From Mesostigma viride (Eukaryota > Streptophyta > Mesostigmatophyceae > Mesostigmatales > Mesostigmataceae): a DNA stretch of 64,000 bases. The DNA lies in contig RPFO01000253.1 in assembly GCA_009746045.1 (NCBI GenBank), positions 250,001 to 314,000 of the forward strand, read 5' to 3'. Position 1 is the first letter of the stretch, and each line of letters opens with the position of its first letter. The notes under the pieces are model-generated. The model was not told where the DNA came from. It worked only from the letters and a program-made list of their open reading frames with translations, and ran no database searches. This document shows positions 1-12,292 of this stretch, one piece after another. Both the position numbers and the translations under genes were made by a program.

Positions 1-1248
1 GCTTGAAGCGGTCGCGGAACGGGACCTCCGTCCCGTCGAGCAGGCGCGGCAGCGGTGGTTTACTGGAGGCCCCTATCACCATCGCCTCAGTCTTGACACT
101 AATCTCCAACCCCACCGCCCGCGCCTCCAGGCCCAGGCAGTCCAGCCAGGTCTGAATGTGCTCGGGGCGCTCAATGAGGGTGGTATCATCCGCATAAATC
201 AGGTCGGCAAGGCGGTACCCCGGTCTAACCCCGCCGTGCTCTTTCACGTTAAGGATGTCCAAGCCGGGCTCGAACCCCTTAAGAGCAGTAAAGCGCGCAC
301 GTGCCCGGCGCATGACGTGATCCACAACAATAATGAACAGGTATGGGGACAGGACACAACCTTGCCACACCCCGTGGTGAAGGGGGAATGGTGGAGTAGT
401 GCCCTCCGCAGTCCGCACTACTGCCTGTGAGCCCTCATACAGTCGGCGAATGGCAGCAATAAACGCAGGTGGTACCCGATCCAGAGCTAGGATGGCCCAA
501 AGAGCCTCCCAGAGAACCGTGTCAAAGGCCTTGATATAGTCAACAAAAATGAAGACCAGCGGCAAACTGTCAGGGGGAAGTCGACGCACCTCCTCCATCA
601 ACCGGCGCGCGACAAACACAGCCATGACAGTGTTACGACCACTACGGAAACCCATCTGAGACTCACCCAGGTGTGGGTCCAGCGCGGCGCGGAGCCTGTG
701 CAGCATCATGCGCATGAAGACCTTCAGCGCGGCGCTCTGGAGGCAGACACCCCGGTAGTTGCCGGGGTCAGCAGCAGAGCCCTTCTTGTACAGCATGACG
801 CGGATGGCCGTCTGCCACTCAGCAGGCGGAGGCTCGTCAGAGAGCAGGACGCGGTTGCAGAACGCCAGCAGAAGATCCCTAACCGCCAGATCAGGGGTCT
901 TCAGCAGCTCAGCAGAAAGGTGGTCGGCACCGACCGCTGCATCGTACCGCAGACGAGCAAGGGCGCCGTCCAATTCCTCCAAAGTGAAGGGGTGGACGAC
1001 GTCGTCAGTGGCAAGGCAGCCCTCCTTCAGGGCGGGGACTTGGTAGTCCGCGGCCGAGGAGGGGGGCGCCGGTGGCGGCGGGGGTCCGGCGACCCCGAGG
1101 CGGGCGGCCGTCTCGGGGTGCAGCGGCGGGGGGGGGGCGCGAGCCCCACCGGTCAAGGAAACATTGTGGGCCAACCAGCGGTCAAGGCTTACCGGCGCCG
1201 TGCCGTCCCCCGTATGCTCCACCGGGGTGCGCTGCCGCCGGCCAGCTA
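1..1248 (-). mobile_element. LINE ORF2 reverse transcriptase fragment, open at left edge
   Basis: Read on the minus strand, this stretch is one open frame without stops that runs off the left edge. In order it shows a proline-rich linker, the RT entry region (about 960-780), the NYRGVCLQSAALK block near 750, a QMGFRSGRNTVM block near 640, catalytic motif A FVDYIKAFD near 540, motif B with WQGCVLSPYLF near 350, and a YADD-type motif C near 190. It matches the plus-strand copy at 49743-50945 through the region they share, so both belong to one family (called LINE D here). The upstream endonuclease half is absent: the similarity stops at about 1240, where a different repeat begins. The frame is intact here, so this copy may be young. 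The family looks RTE- or L1-like; the clade is not settled. Confidence 0.85.
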
Positions 1249-1450
1249 TGCAGGCCAGAAATCTGGAGAATCCGGACCATGCATGGTAGCTCGAGCCTGC
1301 ATGCCATTATCTTATCCAGTGGACTCGTTCAGGATGATGGATCGATATGACTCGGGATGAAATGTGCATAGGGCGCTCCTTGCATGCATGCATTCGGTCG
1401 TTGAAATTATGGCTGGCGAACGTGCTAAGAGCGACTAGATGACCTAGACG
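1249..1450 (+). repeat. Dispersed repeat X, copy 1 (diverged)
   Basis: This copy shares the CAGGCCAGAAATC start, the GAGAATCCGGACCATG block, GTAGCTCGAGCCTGC, and the GCGACTAGATGACCTAGACG block with copies at 30083-30345 and 54475-54750. Shorter pieces lie at 39909-39953, 48728-48748, 49051-49118, 51231-51290, 61570-61597 and 61739-61760. In the copy at 48.7 kb the block leads directly into a retroelement reading frame, so X may be a 5' untranslated region. It codes for nothing obvious. Confidence 0.7.
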
Positions 1451-1488
1451 GTGGCTATATAGTGAGATAGTATAGTGAGCACTTGCAT

Positions 1489-1600
1489 GCGCGATGGGTT
1501 TCCGTCGTGGCCGTAACGTAACTGTCATGGCTGTATTTGTCGCGCGCCCGCTGGTGGAGGAGGTGCGTCGCATTTGCCCTGATGGTTTTCCGCTGGCAAG
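1489..1600 (+). mobile_element. Small LINE reverse-transcriptase scrap
   Basis: Plus-strand translation gives MGFRRGRN followed by TVMAVFVARPLVEEVRR, with a small indel between them. This is the same RT block seen on the minus strand at about 580-660 (MGFRSGRNTVMAVFVARRL). It is a dead fragment in the opposite orientation to the neighbouring LINE. Confidence 0.65.
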
Positions 1601-1614
1601 CGTCAGTCAGGCTA

Positions 1615-1905
1615 CTTGCATCAGATGCGTCTTTTCAAGACGCATCTGCTAGTATAATCGGTTACGGCTGTAACGCAGTATTTTGAAAATGCCACCAAAA
1701 CGCAGCCTTGACAAGCAAATTCAGCTGTCATCGGCATTCCCGTCGCCAGCAGCACGTGCGACATCAACTCCTGCGGACGCCAACCTTTTCGCGCTGATCG
1801 AAGCTCTCCCCCCCGGTCTGCCTCCCTCGACGCAATGCTCTACATGCTACATGATCTCCCAATGGAGTCATGTTAAAATTAATTTTAATTTTAATTTTTG
1901 CGCGC
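1615..1905 (+). mobile_element. Internally deleted retroelement: 5' hairpin module, ORF1 start, 3' hairpin and tail
   Basis: A 10-bp-arm hairpin (1624-1646, GATGCGTCTT with loop TTC) is followed by TATAATCGGTTACGGCTG and CGCAGTA. The same module lies in front of retroelement frames at 46178-46238 and, on the minus strand, near 42935-43000. A short frame starts at 1689 (MPPKRSLDKQIQL) and is cut off. The element ends at the hairpin 1849-1874 (arms around CTCC-CAAT-GGAG) with a tail of AATTTT units. It looks like a short non-autonomous derivative that keeps only the two ends of a LINE-family element. Confidence 0.55.
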
Positions 1906-1959
1906 GGGATTGAGCATGCTATAGGCAAGCTAGGCCCCTAGGGGTCTGGCACACTCTAG

Positions 1960-2016
1960 ATAATAGACCAGTAGGATTGCTTGTAGCTATATAGAATAGA
2001 CCGGTAGGATTGCATG
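1960..2016 (+). repeat. Short duplicated motif before microsatellite
   Basis: The motif ATAGACC(A/G)GTAGGATTG occurs twice in tandem here (1966-1980 and 1994-2012). It recurs at 49606-49628 (plus) and 61525-61545 (minus). In each place it is followed by CCAT/CCGT-type units and then by a hairpin of the TGCTCCGTGACTCCCCAACG type. This marks a composite repeat end. Confidence 0.5.
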
Positions 2017-2462
2017 CACCCATCCATCCATGCATCCATCCACCCACCCACCCACCCACCCACCCACCCACCCACCCACCCACCCACCCACCCACCCACC
2101 CACCCACCCACCCACCCACCCACCCACCCACCCACCCACCCACCACCCACCCACCCACCCACCCACCCACCCACCCACCCACCCACCCACCCACCCACCC
2201 ACCCACCCACCCACCCACCCACCCACCCACCCACACCCACCCACCCACCCACCCACCCACCCACCCACCCACCCACCCACCCACCCACCCACCCACCCAC
2301 CCACCCACCCACCCACCCATCCATCCATCCATCCATCCATCCATCCATCCATCCATCCATCCATCCATCCATCCATCCATCCATCCATCCATCCATCCAT
2401 CCATCCATCCATCCATCCATCCATCCATCCATCCATCCATCCATCCATCCATCCATCCATCT
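2010..2462. repeat. Microsatellite (CCCA)n then (CCAT)n, about 450 bp
   Basis: CCCA/CCAC units run from about 2039 to 2316 with only two phase slips (near 2143 and 2233) and switch cleanly to CCAT units from 2317 to 2462. All six frames are open across it, so apparent proteins rich in HPPT, HPSI or WMDG are artefacts. It sits directly before a retroelement-type 3' hairpin, so it may have grown from a retroelement tail. Confidence 0.95.
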
Positions 2463-2473
2463 CTCCGGGTTAA

Positions 2474-2520
2474 TGCTCCGTGACTCGCCAACGGGAACAC
2501 GAGTATATTTAATTAAGTAA
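2474..2520 (+). repeat. Type I 3' hairpin with AT tail
   Basis: TGCTCCGTGACTCGCCAACG followed by GGAACACGAG and TTTAATTAAG. This is a slightly diverged copy of the hairpin that ends elements at 39596, 40035, 49688 and 61484. Confidence 0.6.
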
Positions 2521-2998
2521 CAGTACTTGCATGGCTGGCCCTCGCAAATTCATGATCTAACTTCTTCTTGTAATTGCTTGACATGCAGAATCAGGCCAAC
2601 TCACAATTTTTTATAGAAAGCACTAGCTGGATGACCAAACTTCCCTGCTGGTATCCTTGCAAGAAGCCACAGCTGCAAGTCAGCATTGCCCTGGTCGAAG
2701 CCTTGGCACCTGCCAAGGTTTCGACCAGGTTTGTCTCCTGAAGGGCACCTGGAGCAATGGTTACCCAGTCAAGGCTTGTTCAATCAGCCATTTCTGCATC
2801 GCACACATGCGTGGTGCTGTTGCAGCAAAGATAAGTCATGCGCACGATCCAGACCGAATGACAATGATCTTTTGCATCGAAAACACAGTTTTATTCCAGA
2901 ACAATAATACATACGAGCCATGACACAGGCATGACACGCGGAACAACCCACAACTCTCTCCCATTCAAAACACCCCCCCTCTCCTCCCCCCCCTTTTT
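2521..2998. other. Spacer downstream of the carotenoid oxygenase gene
   Basis: No convincing gene. It should contain the 3' untranslated region of the minus-strand oxygenase gene next to it. Pyrimidine runs occur at 2965-2999. A nearly self-complementary GCCCTGGTCGAAGCCTTGGC / GCCAAGGTTTCGACCAGGTTT pair lies at 2687-2730. Confidence 0.5.
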
Positions 2999-5900
2999 TC
3001 ACTCCTGTTGGTCCCAGCACCCATGGAATGTGTATGGGATGTGCTGCTTCAGATGGACCTTGGCCAGTGGCGGGCCCGTCACATTCTGCGCATCCAGCAC
3101 CACCAAGAAGCTCTTGTGCCTGCTCGCATCATAAACGTGCGTTAGCAGGTATCCATAGTCTTCGCCCTCCTCCCAGCAGCCTGGCGCGCTCCCCACCTGA
3201 GAATCCCCTCCAGAGGCGGGCCGTCCCCGGGGCACAAACACGGGTTCGTTCGGGTACGTCCACGACCCAAACGAGGCCGTCTCGACCTGGCCCGTGGCCA
3301 AGTCCACCTTCTGGACACTGTCAAAATTAGTCGACTTGTCCGGGCCCGTGTGCGCCGACATGTACAGGAAGCGAGAGGGCATGCCGACCACGTGCGGGCT
3401 GACCACCGGGAACTCCATCTCCAGCCGGCGCGAGGATGGCCCAAGGGCAGGACCCGACGAGAGCACGGTCTTGCTAGCCAGGTCCACCTGGATGCGCCAC
3501 AGGGTCTGCCGGTTGCCCGAGCTGAAGTTGCTGCCGTACATGTCGGAGAAGGCGCGCTCAAGGCTTGGGCGGTCGCCGTCGTTGAGGCAGCAGCAGATGA
3601 GCTCCAGACGATGCTGCTTGCCGGGGCCAGGTTGTGATGATGCTGCCCGCCACCCCTGGCTGCTGGGCGTCCCGCTGCTACGCTCAGGCCAAGCGCCTGC
3701 TTTATCTGAGGAAGCGTTGAGGAATGGCCCTGGCTCGTCGCTGCCGCAGGTGTACTCCCACGCGTTGGCCAGGTGGTAGAGGGACAGGGGCTTACCGTCT
3801 AGCAGGGGCAGCTCGGTGTCCATCACCAGGGACATGGTCTCCAAGTTGAAGACCATGAGGCGCGTGCCCAAGTCGGGCCGCCACCTGGCCGTGTGCCGAT
3901 GTGTGTGGGGACGGCACGGTGTGCGGGCAGATGATGAGAAAACTGCTGTTTGCGACCACGGAAAATGGGCGCTCATGTAGGCTACGTTCCTTGCTGCCAT
4001 GCCCTCTCCAAACCAGCCTGGAGAAATGACTACAGCTTCACGGGCAATGAATTTAAACTGTCTGGAATCCATATATATAGAGTTATCGGACAGCAACCTA
4101 GGTTGTCTACATCATGCATCATTTCTTGCGGCAAGCCATGTGCCCCCCCCGTTATGGCCCTTGCTGCATTATGTACAGACTGACACGCAGGCGCCACAAC
4201 ACGTGGTATGGGAATGTAACGAGAACCCCTCCACATTATCTGACATTAAAACCGTCGCGCACTTGCAAGGCAGTGGTGGGCATGCTACACACAGCCTCCT
4301 TCATCTTCAATATCAAAGTTAAGTGTATGCTTCCTCAAAAGATGTCACGAATGCAGTAACCGTAACCTTGGACAAAGCAGAGAAATACGGACAAGTCATC
4401 CCATCCGACAAAAATACACACAGTAAGCATGCACGCACCGGAACTGGTGGCCGAGTGACTCTGCGGTGAACCCGAGCGCGGAGAAGAACAGCGTGGCTCG
4501 GTCCGCCACCCAGGGCGGCACGACGAACACCGCGTGGTGGTCTGATATCGCAAAGTCATGCACGAGGGGGACGAGCGCGCTGGTAAGCCCCTGGTCCGCC
4601 CCTTGGAAGCGCACCTGGAACAACGTGCTTTGCTGGATGACGTGCGGCGTGTCGGGCGCCAGCGCAAACAGCTTGTACGTGCCGATGAGCGGCTTGACGA
4701 GGCCAAAGTTGTACAACACGCCTGTGCGCCCGTGGACCTTGTGGTGCGCGCTGAATGCCCATTCGAGCAGAGACGGGGCCAACTTGCGGCCGGCGGGGCT
4801 CTCGTCGCGGATATCCAGGAACTCGCCCGTCTCGAGCGTGTGTGGATCAAACGTGAGCGGGAGGCCTGCCTCACACAGGACCGCGTAGGCACGAGAGCGG
4901 CCCCACGGGAGCAGGATGCCGGTATTGGACGGGTTGGAGGGCAGCCGGAGGCCGTTGTCGAGCCAGCCTCCCTGGCGCCGCTTGGTCCACGCACCAGGTG
5001 TCGCAATGCCCTCACTTCCGTTGGTCGTGGCCTCTTGCTGGGCGAGGAACTTCTCCGTGCGGGCAAACCGGCAGCGGAAGACCGCACGGCCAGAACCTTG
5101 CAGGCTGCCCTGGAGGGAGATGCTATAAATAGCACCATCGCCATCAAACCAGTGGCCGTACAGGTGGTGGCCAATGCGGATCCTCCCAGACCCGGCAAAA
5201 AAGGCGGTCCCATTCAGATCGGCCGGGATCTTGCCCTCCACGACGGCTTCATAGCCAGCAGTCTCGGCTGTCGGTTCGAGACCGCCCTTCCAGGGAGACT
5301 TGGCTATCTGTACGTCACGTATCACACAAGGACAATAAAAGGATACAAGTCTGTTTTTCTTTATCTCCCCAAAGTGAACAAAAGGGGAAAATCATAGCAA
5401 CTACAGGCACAGCAAACGTCTTTAGAGAAATACTCTGCTTAAGTAAAACATTTCGATGCCTTAATTGGGAGACTGATCCCTACACCACCCCCCACAGACA
5501 CGTCTAAGATTGGGGTCCGGCCGACCCAGGGCTGCGATCTTAAACCTAAAATCAAATCCAGGGCTGATGATCTTAAAGTAGAGAGCGGTAGGATCTTAAA
5601 CCTGATGCGGTATACCCGAGTACATAATTTATAACACATACCACTGACCAGCCATTTGTACCTACTTTAAGATCTAAAGCCCAAAACCAGCCCTGCGATC
5701 TTAAACCTGAAATTCCTAAATCCAGGGTCTCAAAATCTTGAGCATGGGAATCATAAACGTGGGGGTGGGGGGCGGGTGGGTGTGGGGTGTGGGGGGGGGG
5801 GTGGGGGGGGGGGGGGGGGGTACATGGAACACAAGAATATAATAGTGCCTGCTTTTATTTTCGAGCCATTACCTGTTGCCGCACATAGGCAGGAGGGGCT

Positions 5901-6175
5901 AGCGGTCCTTCGAGCGGCAATGGAACGGTAGGTTCATACTCTGCCACCAAGCTTTCAGGCCGGGCGCTGCGTAGAAGGGAAACTTTGCGGGGAGTGGGAG
6001 CAAACGGAATCTGAACACGCTCCGAGCGAGCGCCTAGCACTCGAGTCTTGGCTGCCCGCTGAAGCGTCACTGTCCGCCTCAAGCCTTCGCCACCTTGACG
6101 CCTTGCGCCCGTCAGAATTCCAGATGGAGTCAAGAATTTGATTAGTTTGAGAGACTCCATGCTACTTAGTAACAA
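2999..6175 (-). CDS. Carotenoid cleavage oxygenase, three exons
   Basis: Predicted exons on the minus strand are 6175-5873, 5307-4439 and 3884-2999 (2,058 nt, 685 residues). The splice signals are CAG/GTAAT, TACAG/ATA, CG/GTGCGT and CCAG/GTGG, and phases 0 and 2 keep the frame open. This family (RPE65/NCED/CCD) uses Fe(II) and O2 to split a conjugated double bond of carotenoids or apocarotenoids. All four iron-binding histidines are visible: SAHHKVHG (about residue 289), LVHDFAI (about 351), LYHLANAWE (about 427) and FHGCWDQQE (about 678). The WFDGDG block near residue 155 is also present. Exon 1 encodes a basic, Ser/Leu-rich N-terminus that could be a plastid transit peptide. A second in-frame Met lies at 6160. 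A low-complexity insertion of about 40 residues follows the third histidine motif. The substrate and the exact subfamily cannot be told from sequence. Confidence 0.88.
5490..5822. repeat. GATCTTAA-type dispersed repeat and G-run inside oxygenase intron 1
   Basis: CCAGGG and GATCTTAAACC units recur several times, and the stretch ends in an almost pure G/GT tract (5759-5820). The same combination in inverse orientation lies at 55245-55500 (AAGATCTTGAGACCCTGG, GGCCGGACCCCAATC). The whole stretch lies within predicted intron 1 (5872-5308). Confidence 0.6.
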
Positions 6176-7598
6176 AAGTCAATACACCATGTGACCGGTG
6201 GCTGGAATTTAAGCTTGCTGCAGTGCTAAACTCTGGCTTTGATGCGCATTGTCGAAATTGGCGTTCCATTGCCAAAAAAACGAAAAGCTGTACTCGCTAG
6301 TCGGATACTAAGCAATCCCACAGGCTCTGCCACAGCAGTTGTTCTCAAGATCAAAAAGCCGTAAAAACTCGCATTTGCGCTTTCCACGCTTCACCTCTTC
6401 GCTTGTCCAACGGTGCAAGCTTCACAGCCAGCAAGTCTCATCTGTTGCTGGCGAATGACCTCAAAAGCTTCTGATCATGCAACTTGAGTGTAATCTGCGC
6501 TAGCGTGCCTGGGAGCTGTGGCTTTCACGTTTGTACTGAAAGCAATTTCTCGACCTATCACGGACGTGGAAGCCCATAACGTCATTGCCAGTGTAACAAC
6601 CTCCACGCGCGCTCCAAATGCTAGCATCATTACTGTAGCTCATGTTGTGCTTACCTATTTGGCTGTTGCTGACGTGACTGCCTTTCGCCGTATCTATTGA
6701 AAAAAGTTTTCTGCGGGAACATCCTAAGATCTTTTGTCATGCGCGAAGAATCAGCCGTTCCTGCAACTGTATCAGCGGGTGGATCGATCTCGATTCAACG
6801 GCATGGCGTGGCACGCCGCGAAGGCCGCAGCCCGCAGGGGACTGATGATCACCCTTCGCCAGTCACTTACGCCACGGTTATCTATCTACTTGGCACCTGC
6901 TGCATAGCTTAATTAGCCCCTTATCACTTTTCATGCAGTGCTTGCTGTGGCGTTGCCAGGTCAACATGACGCTTTACAGTATAAATTCGCTCCTCGCAAT
7001 ATACTCTTCTTTGGCCCACTAGCACTACTAGGCACTTGGATAATCACGCTAGTTTCCGGCTAGTTCAATCCAGTTCAGTTGTATCCCACGCCGGTCATAG
7101 CATCAACAGAGATGTCAGTCGGCTAGAAGTCCCAGATCTGCACTCCAAAGGATCAGTCCTTGTACGGAGAACCGTACACCGACGTTCTTCGAGGGCGTCG
7201 GCCTTGGGTTTCCAGATTCCAAACATCATATCTGCGCAGTCGTCAAATGCCACGTGGCTGGAATCTGGGACATGCGGTGACTTGTCGGATTTAGACAGAC
7301 AGCATGAGAATGCGCTCGTGTCACCTAGCGACACGCGGACTATGGCCACGGGCAGGGCTAGGTCGAAGTTTTGCTAGCTATAGGAAGCTTGGCTCGGAAC
7401 ACACGTTACAGTAGCTGCCCTCATGGCGATCGTTAAAAAGCTGCTAATTCAATTGCCGGACGCCGAAATTTATCTCGATGGCGCGACATTCGGATCCAAT
7501 GTCATGTGTCAGGATAGCGTTACATACGTGACCGTGAATTCCATCTCAGTTAGCTGACTTCCGCGATGCTGTGATCGATCACGAAGTGCCTGCATGCA
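6176..7598. promoter_or_regulatory. Divergent intergenic region between oxygenase and secreted multidomain gene
   Basis: About 1.4 kb between two divergent genes, so promoters for both should lie here. No coding exon, TATA box or known element can be pointed to with confidence. The longest open stretch (7036-7377, 113 residues) has no recognisable motif and overlaps an antisense frame. Confidence 0.4.
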
Positions 7599-10500
7599 AT
7601 GGAGGGCGCCGGCGCCTGTTCCAGAAACCTGTTTCACGGTGTCTGTACCCTCTGTTTAGTCCTTGCCTTCCTTTCGTTGCCTTCGCAAGGACAAATACAA
7701 GAGGTTACATTGAAGGATGGTTTTAGCATATCTTATTATTCCCTAAGCGTCCCTGGAGCACGCAGCATAAGCTTGAGTCGCGGCAATCACGGAGGTATGG
7801 CTACGTTTCATATTGACGTCTTGGGGAGACGTCCACTATATCTTGATTGGGAAACTCAGTGCTCCGTGGTCCTCCAACGGGGACACGAGACTAATTTAGG
7901 GTTAATTAATGGCTACGTTATCTGCTGTTTGGGAAAACGTTAATGAACTTGCTGGCCATGGGAAGTTAACCGTGCGTGGATTCGTCTGTGCAAACTGGAC
8001 GCTTTGCTAATACCAATGCTTGATTGTGTTGGTGGACGTTTCTTTCTCCCTTGTTTGTGGAGTGCACTGCAGCCAGCTGCACCAGTTAGTGCGCCCGTAT
8101 GTTATCTCACCATGTGGTCATGCCCTTTCCGTTTAGGGGGTACGCGAAGGATCCTGTTCTAGTTTAGTATTGGTTTTTCTGTTCTTAGACGTGGGCAGGG
8201 GTTGTTTGAGTTTTTGCTTTTGATCGCTAACGCGGATATTGCTGCGCCTCTCCGATTGCCTCGTTAAATTTTACCTCGTTAAATTTGCCAACTATCCAGG
8301 GAAGTCAATCGTTTACGTGAGCACGCGGGGGTCGAACGTTTATGCTGTCATTGACGACAATGGGGACAATCAGCCCGACAGGACTCTAACGGTCATAAAT
8401 AACAGAAACATTCCCAACGGGATCGCCTGGAGAAATGGTTCCCTTTTCGTTGCGGAGGTATGTTGCCAACTTGCTAATTATGATACGTGTATCAATGAGA
8501 CAACCAGCCTCATAACCTTGCTTTTTCATAGCATTCACACCGTCGCAGACTGTTCTATTCTAATTTATTCGAAGCGTCGCGCAATAATGGTTATCTTGGA
8601 CACTGCTGTTTAATCGGTGAGTCGGTTTTCAGAAGTCTGAATTGCAAAATGCTTATGTGTATGTTTTTGTGTCTGCAGGTCACAAGCGTGTGGAGATATG
8701 ACAATGTGGATACCCATGCCTTGGCAGGGAGCATGTTTCCTGCTCCAACCCTGGTAAAGGGTGACTTGCCTGGGGAGTTCGAGCATGGCTGGAGGGTAAG
8801 TTTTCTGGAAACAAAAAACAAATTCAGCGATGACCTTTTATTTTGCATGTTGGCTATGATCAAGATCGCAGTCATGTGCAAGGTATCAATCGATGTTCCT
8901 GGCCATTAGTGGATCTGATATTCTTATTGCACGCGTGGGACTTTCTGTTTGCCCTTCCACCATGGCAACCCAATCTGCATTGGTAGCATGAACAGAGACA
9001 TTGGCTAAGGGTACACGTTCGTGAACTGGCACTCTCTTTCCTTTGGCAGGGCATGTTGGGAATCAACTTTAATGCTTGCACTTCGCATGATCTCTGTCCT
9101 TTACTGGCGCATGAAGTTTGATTGCCAGCAGGGCACCATGGGTCCTGCCCTTTCTTACCCTGGAGTTATTGGAGTGTACGTTAGAGGTGTAGTTGACCTA
9201 GCTTATGATCCAGAATGATTGAGGTGATCTAAGTTATTGTCCGCAACTAAATAATTTAGTCTGCTCCCAACTATCACTTATCAGCAAGCAAAAGTCAAGC
9301 TGTTTTACTTAGTACAAATGCTTTTATGAAAGCCAGGAATGTCCAGATTCTATGCTTATTACGTAAGGCCATTCTCAGAGGACATATTGTGCACTGCTAT
9401 TGACCTTGGACTTTGCCCGCTGCTGGTGCGTTTTCTTGATTTAAATGGATCTGCAGTACATCGCCTTTGGCCCAGACGGCAAGCTCTACATTACCATTGG
9501 GGCCCCGTGCAACATCTGTGACAGGTATGTCCTTAGTTTTTAGCAGCAATATGGTTCAAGCACAGCAGCTGGCTTAATTCTGCAGGATTGCAAAATCACT
9601 GACGCTGTGGTAGGTCTTGTATCTGCTCCACTGCTTCATTTGAAAACTTCATAGAAATGCTTGTACCATTTTAAAGGATTACCTCGATCCTGTGTAAAAC
9701 TTTTTTTCTTTTTCCTTCTCACTACTTGCCACATGCGGATATCCACTTCATGAGGTTTAAACGGAAGGACCTCAGCGACAAAGATGTCAAGCTTTATATT
9801 CAAGAGAGGTCATGTAGTTTTGACTGAGTGTTCATGGCGAGTCGTTTTGATTTTGTTGAATGTCGTGGTGTTTAATTGGATTGCTTTCAATGTCTAGGAA
9901 GCACCGATTGGAACAGCAAAATCAACTGTCACGACATTTAAACACCTGCCAGCATACAGAAACTGCGCTCAGAAGTGCCAGCTGATAGCCCACCATGGCT
10001 CTCTTTCAATAGCAATTAAAACAATGTTAAAGCAATGAAAACGTTGAGTGTGCTAAACCAGTAAGAAATGCTGGAATGAAAGCAGCCTCCTATGCTTGTT
10101 TGATGGTTCCAAACCAAGGATTGCGATCTCTGGCAATGCACATGTCGTTCTTGTTCTGCAGGGATGGATTTGGCACCATCACGCGCATGAATCCTGATGG
10201 CAGTGGCTATGAAATGTTCTCAAAAGGCATCCGGTGAGTGAAGCGGTCGCAAGGATGCTGCTGATTTTTCACTCATTGTTCGACGTGGACCTCTGCTGAT
10301 GTACTCGCATGGTGGGATAGAGCACCTGGTGTTAACACGCTGCCGCCAATTTGGCACGATTGTGAGTCTATTCACTATGGCATTATGTAAGAGGAGTTAC
10401 TGCACTACTATCAGGCACTTTTGGGTAAATCCCTTGCTAACAAACTCAACTGGATGGAATGTGGAAAAGAATCTGGAGGGACTTTCTTTCTGGCACACAG

Positions 10501-12292
10501 TTTTACTGGGTTTGCCAATAATGTCTGCGTATGCGATGTATCGGTTACTTTCCTGGGGTCATCCCATTTCCTTTCTAGTGGGTCTTTTGTGGACAAGGTG
10601 AATGATTTATGGTGGTGTCTGCCCTTGCCTCCAGGATCACGTGATGTATGGCCTGGCTGATGTTCAGCTTGCTTTTTCCAGCTAAGCTTTGTTCAGTGGA
10701 CACGTAGGGCTTACCCACAACGGTGGCGTGCATGTGCATGCGTGCTCTCTCTTTCTGGCTACAGCAACTCGGTGGGAATGGACTGGCATCCAGAGACTAA
10801 TGAGTTGTGGGCAACTGACAATAATCGCGACTGGATGGGGGACAACCAGCCTGATTGCCGACTTCTGCATGCACCTACAAAGGGTTGGTCTTTTGCACAC
10901 GTTGTCGCTCTTTTCCCAACATGAAATGGGTCTTTTCTCAACATGAAATAGGTCGTGCCGATACATCAGTATACCGTGACGTTGCCGAATTCGATCTTCT
11001 TTCTTTTTTGAACATGATACCGGCTCTTATTTTCCAGACTCACTACCTTAAGCAGACGGAGTATTTACTGGGAGTTTCCTGCATTTTCATTTTCCGCGCC
11101 TGCGGCGTTGCACGCACTGACTGATGTTGGAATTGTTCAATTTTCCCCACAACATCACGGGACTTTGCTTTGGGTTGCTGCAGGTATTGACTTTGGTTTC
11201 CCGTACTGCCATTGCAACGGGACCGGACCACCAGAGCTACGCAACCCAACTCCAGGCTATCCTATCGCAGATGATGTTTTTAACGCAGGTATGCTGATTG
11301 GACCCCGGTCTTGAGCATGCAACACATCTGCAATTCCTTGATGTGGCCAGCTGCACTGCTCAGTTCGTACCAAAAGTGTAACTCTACAGCAATGACAAGG
11401 AGAACCTTTTTTGTGTTTTCCGGGTGGAAAGTTCATGTCTCATGCGATGCAGTGCTCGCAATATGTGTACCATTTTGTGGCTGCCACCCTGTTCTATGCT
11501 CAGGTAGCTTACTTCCGCAGCATTTCCACAATGTCTCCTTCGATATATAGCGTGAAGGGGCGCAGGGCCCAGCTGGTTGGTTGATTGTTATTATCTCATG
11601 GCTGTTTAACACTCAATGTTCTACCATCACATCACAGGCGAACGCCAGCGCAATTGTTCCAAGTACCCCGTGTGCGTGGGCGCCATCGGGCCACATGTTG
11701 CACCACTGGGGATGAGGTACGTGCTATTTTCAAGTTGTTTTGCCGCATTTAGCCTCTTTGGAGCAGTGGCGGCCATCCAGCCATTACACTGTTATATTTT
11801 TTGTGTAACCTGCCATCACATTTTGCAGCACGTTGGAAGGGAGTGAAATTACTCTGTTGTACTTGCTGGATACTAGTTTTACATTTCTAATGCCAACTCT
11901 TTCAATGCACCATAAGCGACATTCCCATCTTGCGATGTCGTCCTCTTGTGAACTTGTCCCTTCACACTAAATGTCTTCCCAGGTTCTACACCGGCAACCT
12001 GTTCCCGTCAGCCAAGTACAATCGCCGCACCATATTCGTCGCCGAGCATGGGTCTTGGAACCGCCCGCAGAGAATCGGGTACCGCGTGTCCGCCATGCAG
12101 CTGAATGAGCAAGGGCAGGTCATCTCGCACGAGATCTTTGCCAACTTCCTGCAGCCCAACTATGTTGGGTGGGGCCGCCCCGTCGACGTGGAGGTGCTTC
12201 CAGATGGGTCCCTGGTGGTCTCCGACGATCAACGCGGCGTGCTATACCGCATCACATACGGTAAGGGTGTCAAAGGTTCTTGCCACATGTAA
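7599..12292 (+). CDS. Glucose/sorbosone dehydrogenase-type (PQQ) beta-propeller, nine exons
   Basis: This is the N-terminal 397 residues of the composite, or a gene of its own ending at 12292. Residues 1-32 form a signal peptide with a hydrophobic core (LCLVLAFLSL) and a cleavage region around SQG. The propeller shows family blocks in order: IVYVSTRGSNVYAVIDD, NIPNGIAWRNGSLFVAE, YIAFGPDGKLYITIGAPC, GIRNSVGMDWHPETNELW with TDNNRD, IDFGFPYC, VAEHGSWNRPQRIGYRV, and GRPVDVEVLPDGSLVVSDD. The family oxidises sugars or sugar derivatives with pyrroloquinoline quinone; whether this alga has PQQ is unknown. Eight introns interrupt the domain at phases 1, 0, 0, 2, 2, 1, 1 and 2, so it is long resident in a eukaryote even though its closest relatives by motif are bacterial. 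The last exon can be read through to a stop at 12292 (ITYGKGVKGSCHM) or spliced at 12260. Confidence 0.8.

Noticed and set aside
158-1360. Plus-strand frames over the left LINE (for example 671-1360)
   Set aside because: They are antisense to the intact reverse-transcriptase frame on the minus strand.
1919-2520. Long open frames in all six frames through the CCCA/CCAT run
   Set aside because: They follow from the four-base repeat, whose period gives no stops; there is no real protein.
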